Assembly (NCBI RefSeq): GCF_000949135.2
Contig: NZ_JTAN02000003.1
Coordinates: 248,001 to 312,000, forward strand
DNA from: Burkholderia sp. USMB20
Lineage (GTDB): Bacteria; Pseudomonadota; Gammaproteobacteria; Burkholderiales; Burkholderiaceae
DNA: 64,000 nucleotides
Reading direction: 5' to 3'
The translations under genes and the position numbers were made by a program. The notes below the pieces were generated by a model. It searched no databases. It worked only from the letters and a program-made list of their open reading frames with translations, and was not told the origin of the DNA. This document shows positions 63,104 to 64,000 of this stretch, piece by piece; position 1 is the stretch's first letter; the number at the start of each line of letters is the position of its first letter.

Positions 63104-64000
63104 GTGATTCCGCATTCGTTCCTGCAGGATTTGCTGAACCGCGTCGATATCGTCGACGTGGTGGGCCGGTACGTGCAGCTCAAGAAGGGCGGCGCCAACT
63201 TCATGGGGTTGTGCCCGTTCCATAACGAGAAGAGCCCGTCGTTTACCGTCAGCCCGACCAAGCAGTTCTATCACTGCTTCGGCTGCGGCGCGCACGGCAC
63301 GGCGATCGGCTTCCTGATGGAGCATGCGGGGCTCACGTTCCCGGAAGCCGTGCAGGAGCTCGCGCAGTCGGTCGGGCTGACCGTGCCGCACGAGCCGTCG
63401 ATGCGCGGCGGCGGTGGGGGCGGCGGCGACTATCCGGCGCCCGTGTCGAAATCGGTCGCGACCGCGCTGTCCGACGTGATGTCCGCCGCGTGCGACTACT
63501 ACCGCAAGCAACTGCGTGGCGCGACCGTCGCGATCCAGTACCTGAAGAACCGGGGCCTGACCGGCGAGATCGCCGCGCGCTTCGGGCTCGGCTATGCGCC
63601 GGACGGCTGGCAGAACCTCGAAACGGCGTTCCCGGACTACCGCGACGACTCGCTCGTCGAATCGGGGCTCGTGATCGTCAGCGAGAAAACCGACGCGCAG
63701 GGCGTGGCGCGACGCTACGACCGGTTCCGCGAGCGGATCATGTTCCCGATCCGCAACGTGAAGGGGCAGGTGATCGGGTTCGGCGGACGCGTGCTCGGCA
63801 GCGGCGAGCCGAAGTACCTGAATTCGCCGGAAACGCCGCTGTTCAACAAGGGCAGCGAACTGTACGGGCTGTTCGAGGCGCGCCTCGCGATCCGCGAGCG
63901 CAAGTACGTGCTGGTCGTCGAAGGCTACATGGACGTCGTCGCGCTCGCCCAGCTCGGCTTCCCGAACGCGGTCGCGACGCTCGGCACGGCATGCACGCCG
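63104..64000 (+). CDS. dnaG: DNA primase (partial, 3' end beyond window)
   Basis: 299 codons are present from a GTG at 63104, open at the right edge. The N-terminus reads V(M)IPHSFLQDLLNRVDIVDVV. The CHC2 zinc finger is complete (LCPFHNEKSPSF and YHCFGCGAHG). A Gly-rich linker (GGGGGGGD) follows, then the RNA-polymerase-like core with FPIRNVKGQVIGFGGR and the TOPRIM start VVEGYMDVVAL. No clear Shine-Dalgarno precedes the GTG, but conservation begins right there. Confidence 0.96.
   Translation, partial: MIPHSFLQDLLNRVDIVDVVGRYVQLKKGGANFMGLCPFHNEKSPSFTVSPTKQFYHCFGCGAHGTAIGFLMEHAGLTFPEAVQELAQSVGLTVPHEPSMRGGGGGGGDYPAPVSKSVATALSDVMSAACDYYRKQLRGATVAIQYLKNRGLTGEIAARFGLGYAPDGWQNLETAFPDYRDDSLVESGLVIVSEKTDAQGVARRYDRFRERIMFPIRNVKGQVIGFGGRVLGSGEPKYLNSPETPLFNKGSELYGLFEARLAIRERKYVLVVEGYMDVVALAQLGFPNAVATLGTACTP

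Overview
The window has very high GC (roughly two thirds by eye), GC-rich third codon positions and Burkholderia-specific families (BPSS1780-type membrane protein, DUF3563, cepacian bce genes). It is best read as part of a Burkholderia cepacia complex genome. From memory of B. cenocepacia J2315 and B. pseudomallei K96243, the bce cluster, the BPSS1780-type gene, dxs/ispA and the rpsU-dnaG-rpoD operon all lie on chromosome 2, so the window is probably chromosome 2; no search was run to confirm this.

Region 1 (1-10.3 kb, + strand) is the distal part of the cepacian exopolysaccharide operon bce-I: UDP-glucose dehydrogenase tail (bceC), tyrosine phosphatase (bceD), Wza-like outer-membrane lipoprotein (bceE), Wzc-like tyrosine autokinase (bceF), GT2 (bceG), GT4-like (bceH), Wzy-like polymerase (bceI) and two GT4 enzymes (bceJ, bceK). 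bceJ and bceK start at overlapping TTG and GTG codons. A strong terminator closes the operon.

Region 2 (10.4-32.6 kb) is a mosaic of short transcription units. It holds an MFS exporter divergent from an HxlR regulator, a frame-broken AraC regulator, an FKBP isomerase and a diiron-like hydrolase. A VpsR/BerB-like sigma-54 activator is followed by a near-consensus -24/-12 promoter. Further on are an amino-acid binding protein, a Xre-RES toxin-antitoxin pair, a PrpA-like phosphatase, DUF1345, a methyltransferase and a TreZ-like protein without its catalytic residues. The rest comprises a ThiE-like protein with a CorC-like protein, a histidine-kinase-like protein with a degenerate ATPase domain, a DMT exporter, a frame-broken LysR regulator facing a tautomerase, and a CHAD protein.

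Region 3 (31.7-38.7 kb) holds modE converging on modABC (with a ModE box before modA), a PAP2 phosphatase, a frame-broken PHB-depolymerase-like esterase, a DUF3563 gene under a perfect 13-bp palindrome around TATAAT, and ohr/ohrR with matching operators.

Region 4 (38.8-57.7 kb) is housekeeping: a BPSS1780-type protein, thrB, DUF2782, AMP nucleosidase, a LOG-family gene back to back with polA, NDH-2, dienelactone hydrolase, a sulfurtransferase, a Rieske oxygenase, xseB-ispA-dxs, folE2 and tsaD.

Region 5 (57.7-60.9 kb) is an islet of less Burkholderia-like composition with a cupredoxin, a TIGR03118 beta-propeller lipoprotein and a broken membrane-protein fragment. Region 6 (60.9-64 kb) is a HI0933-type flavoprotein followed by rpsU, yqeY and the 5' part of dnaG.

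Three genes (AraC, LysR, esterase) each carry several indels packed into about 150-300 bp of extremely GC-rich sequence, while neighbouring genes are intact. This may be local sequencing error rather than decay.
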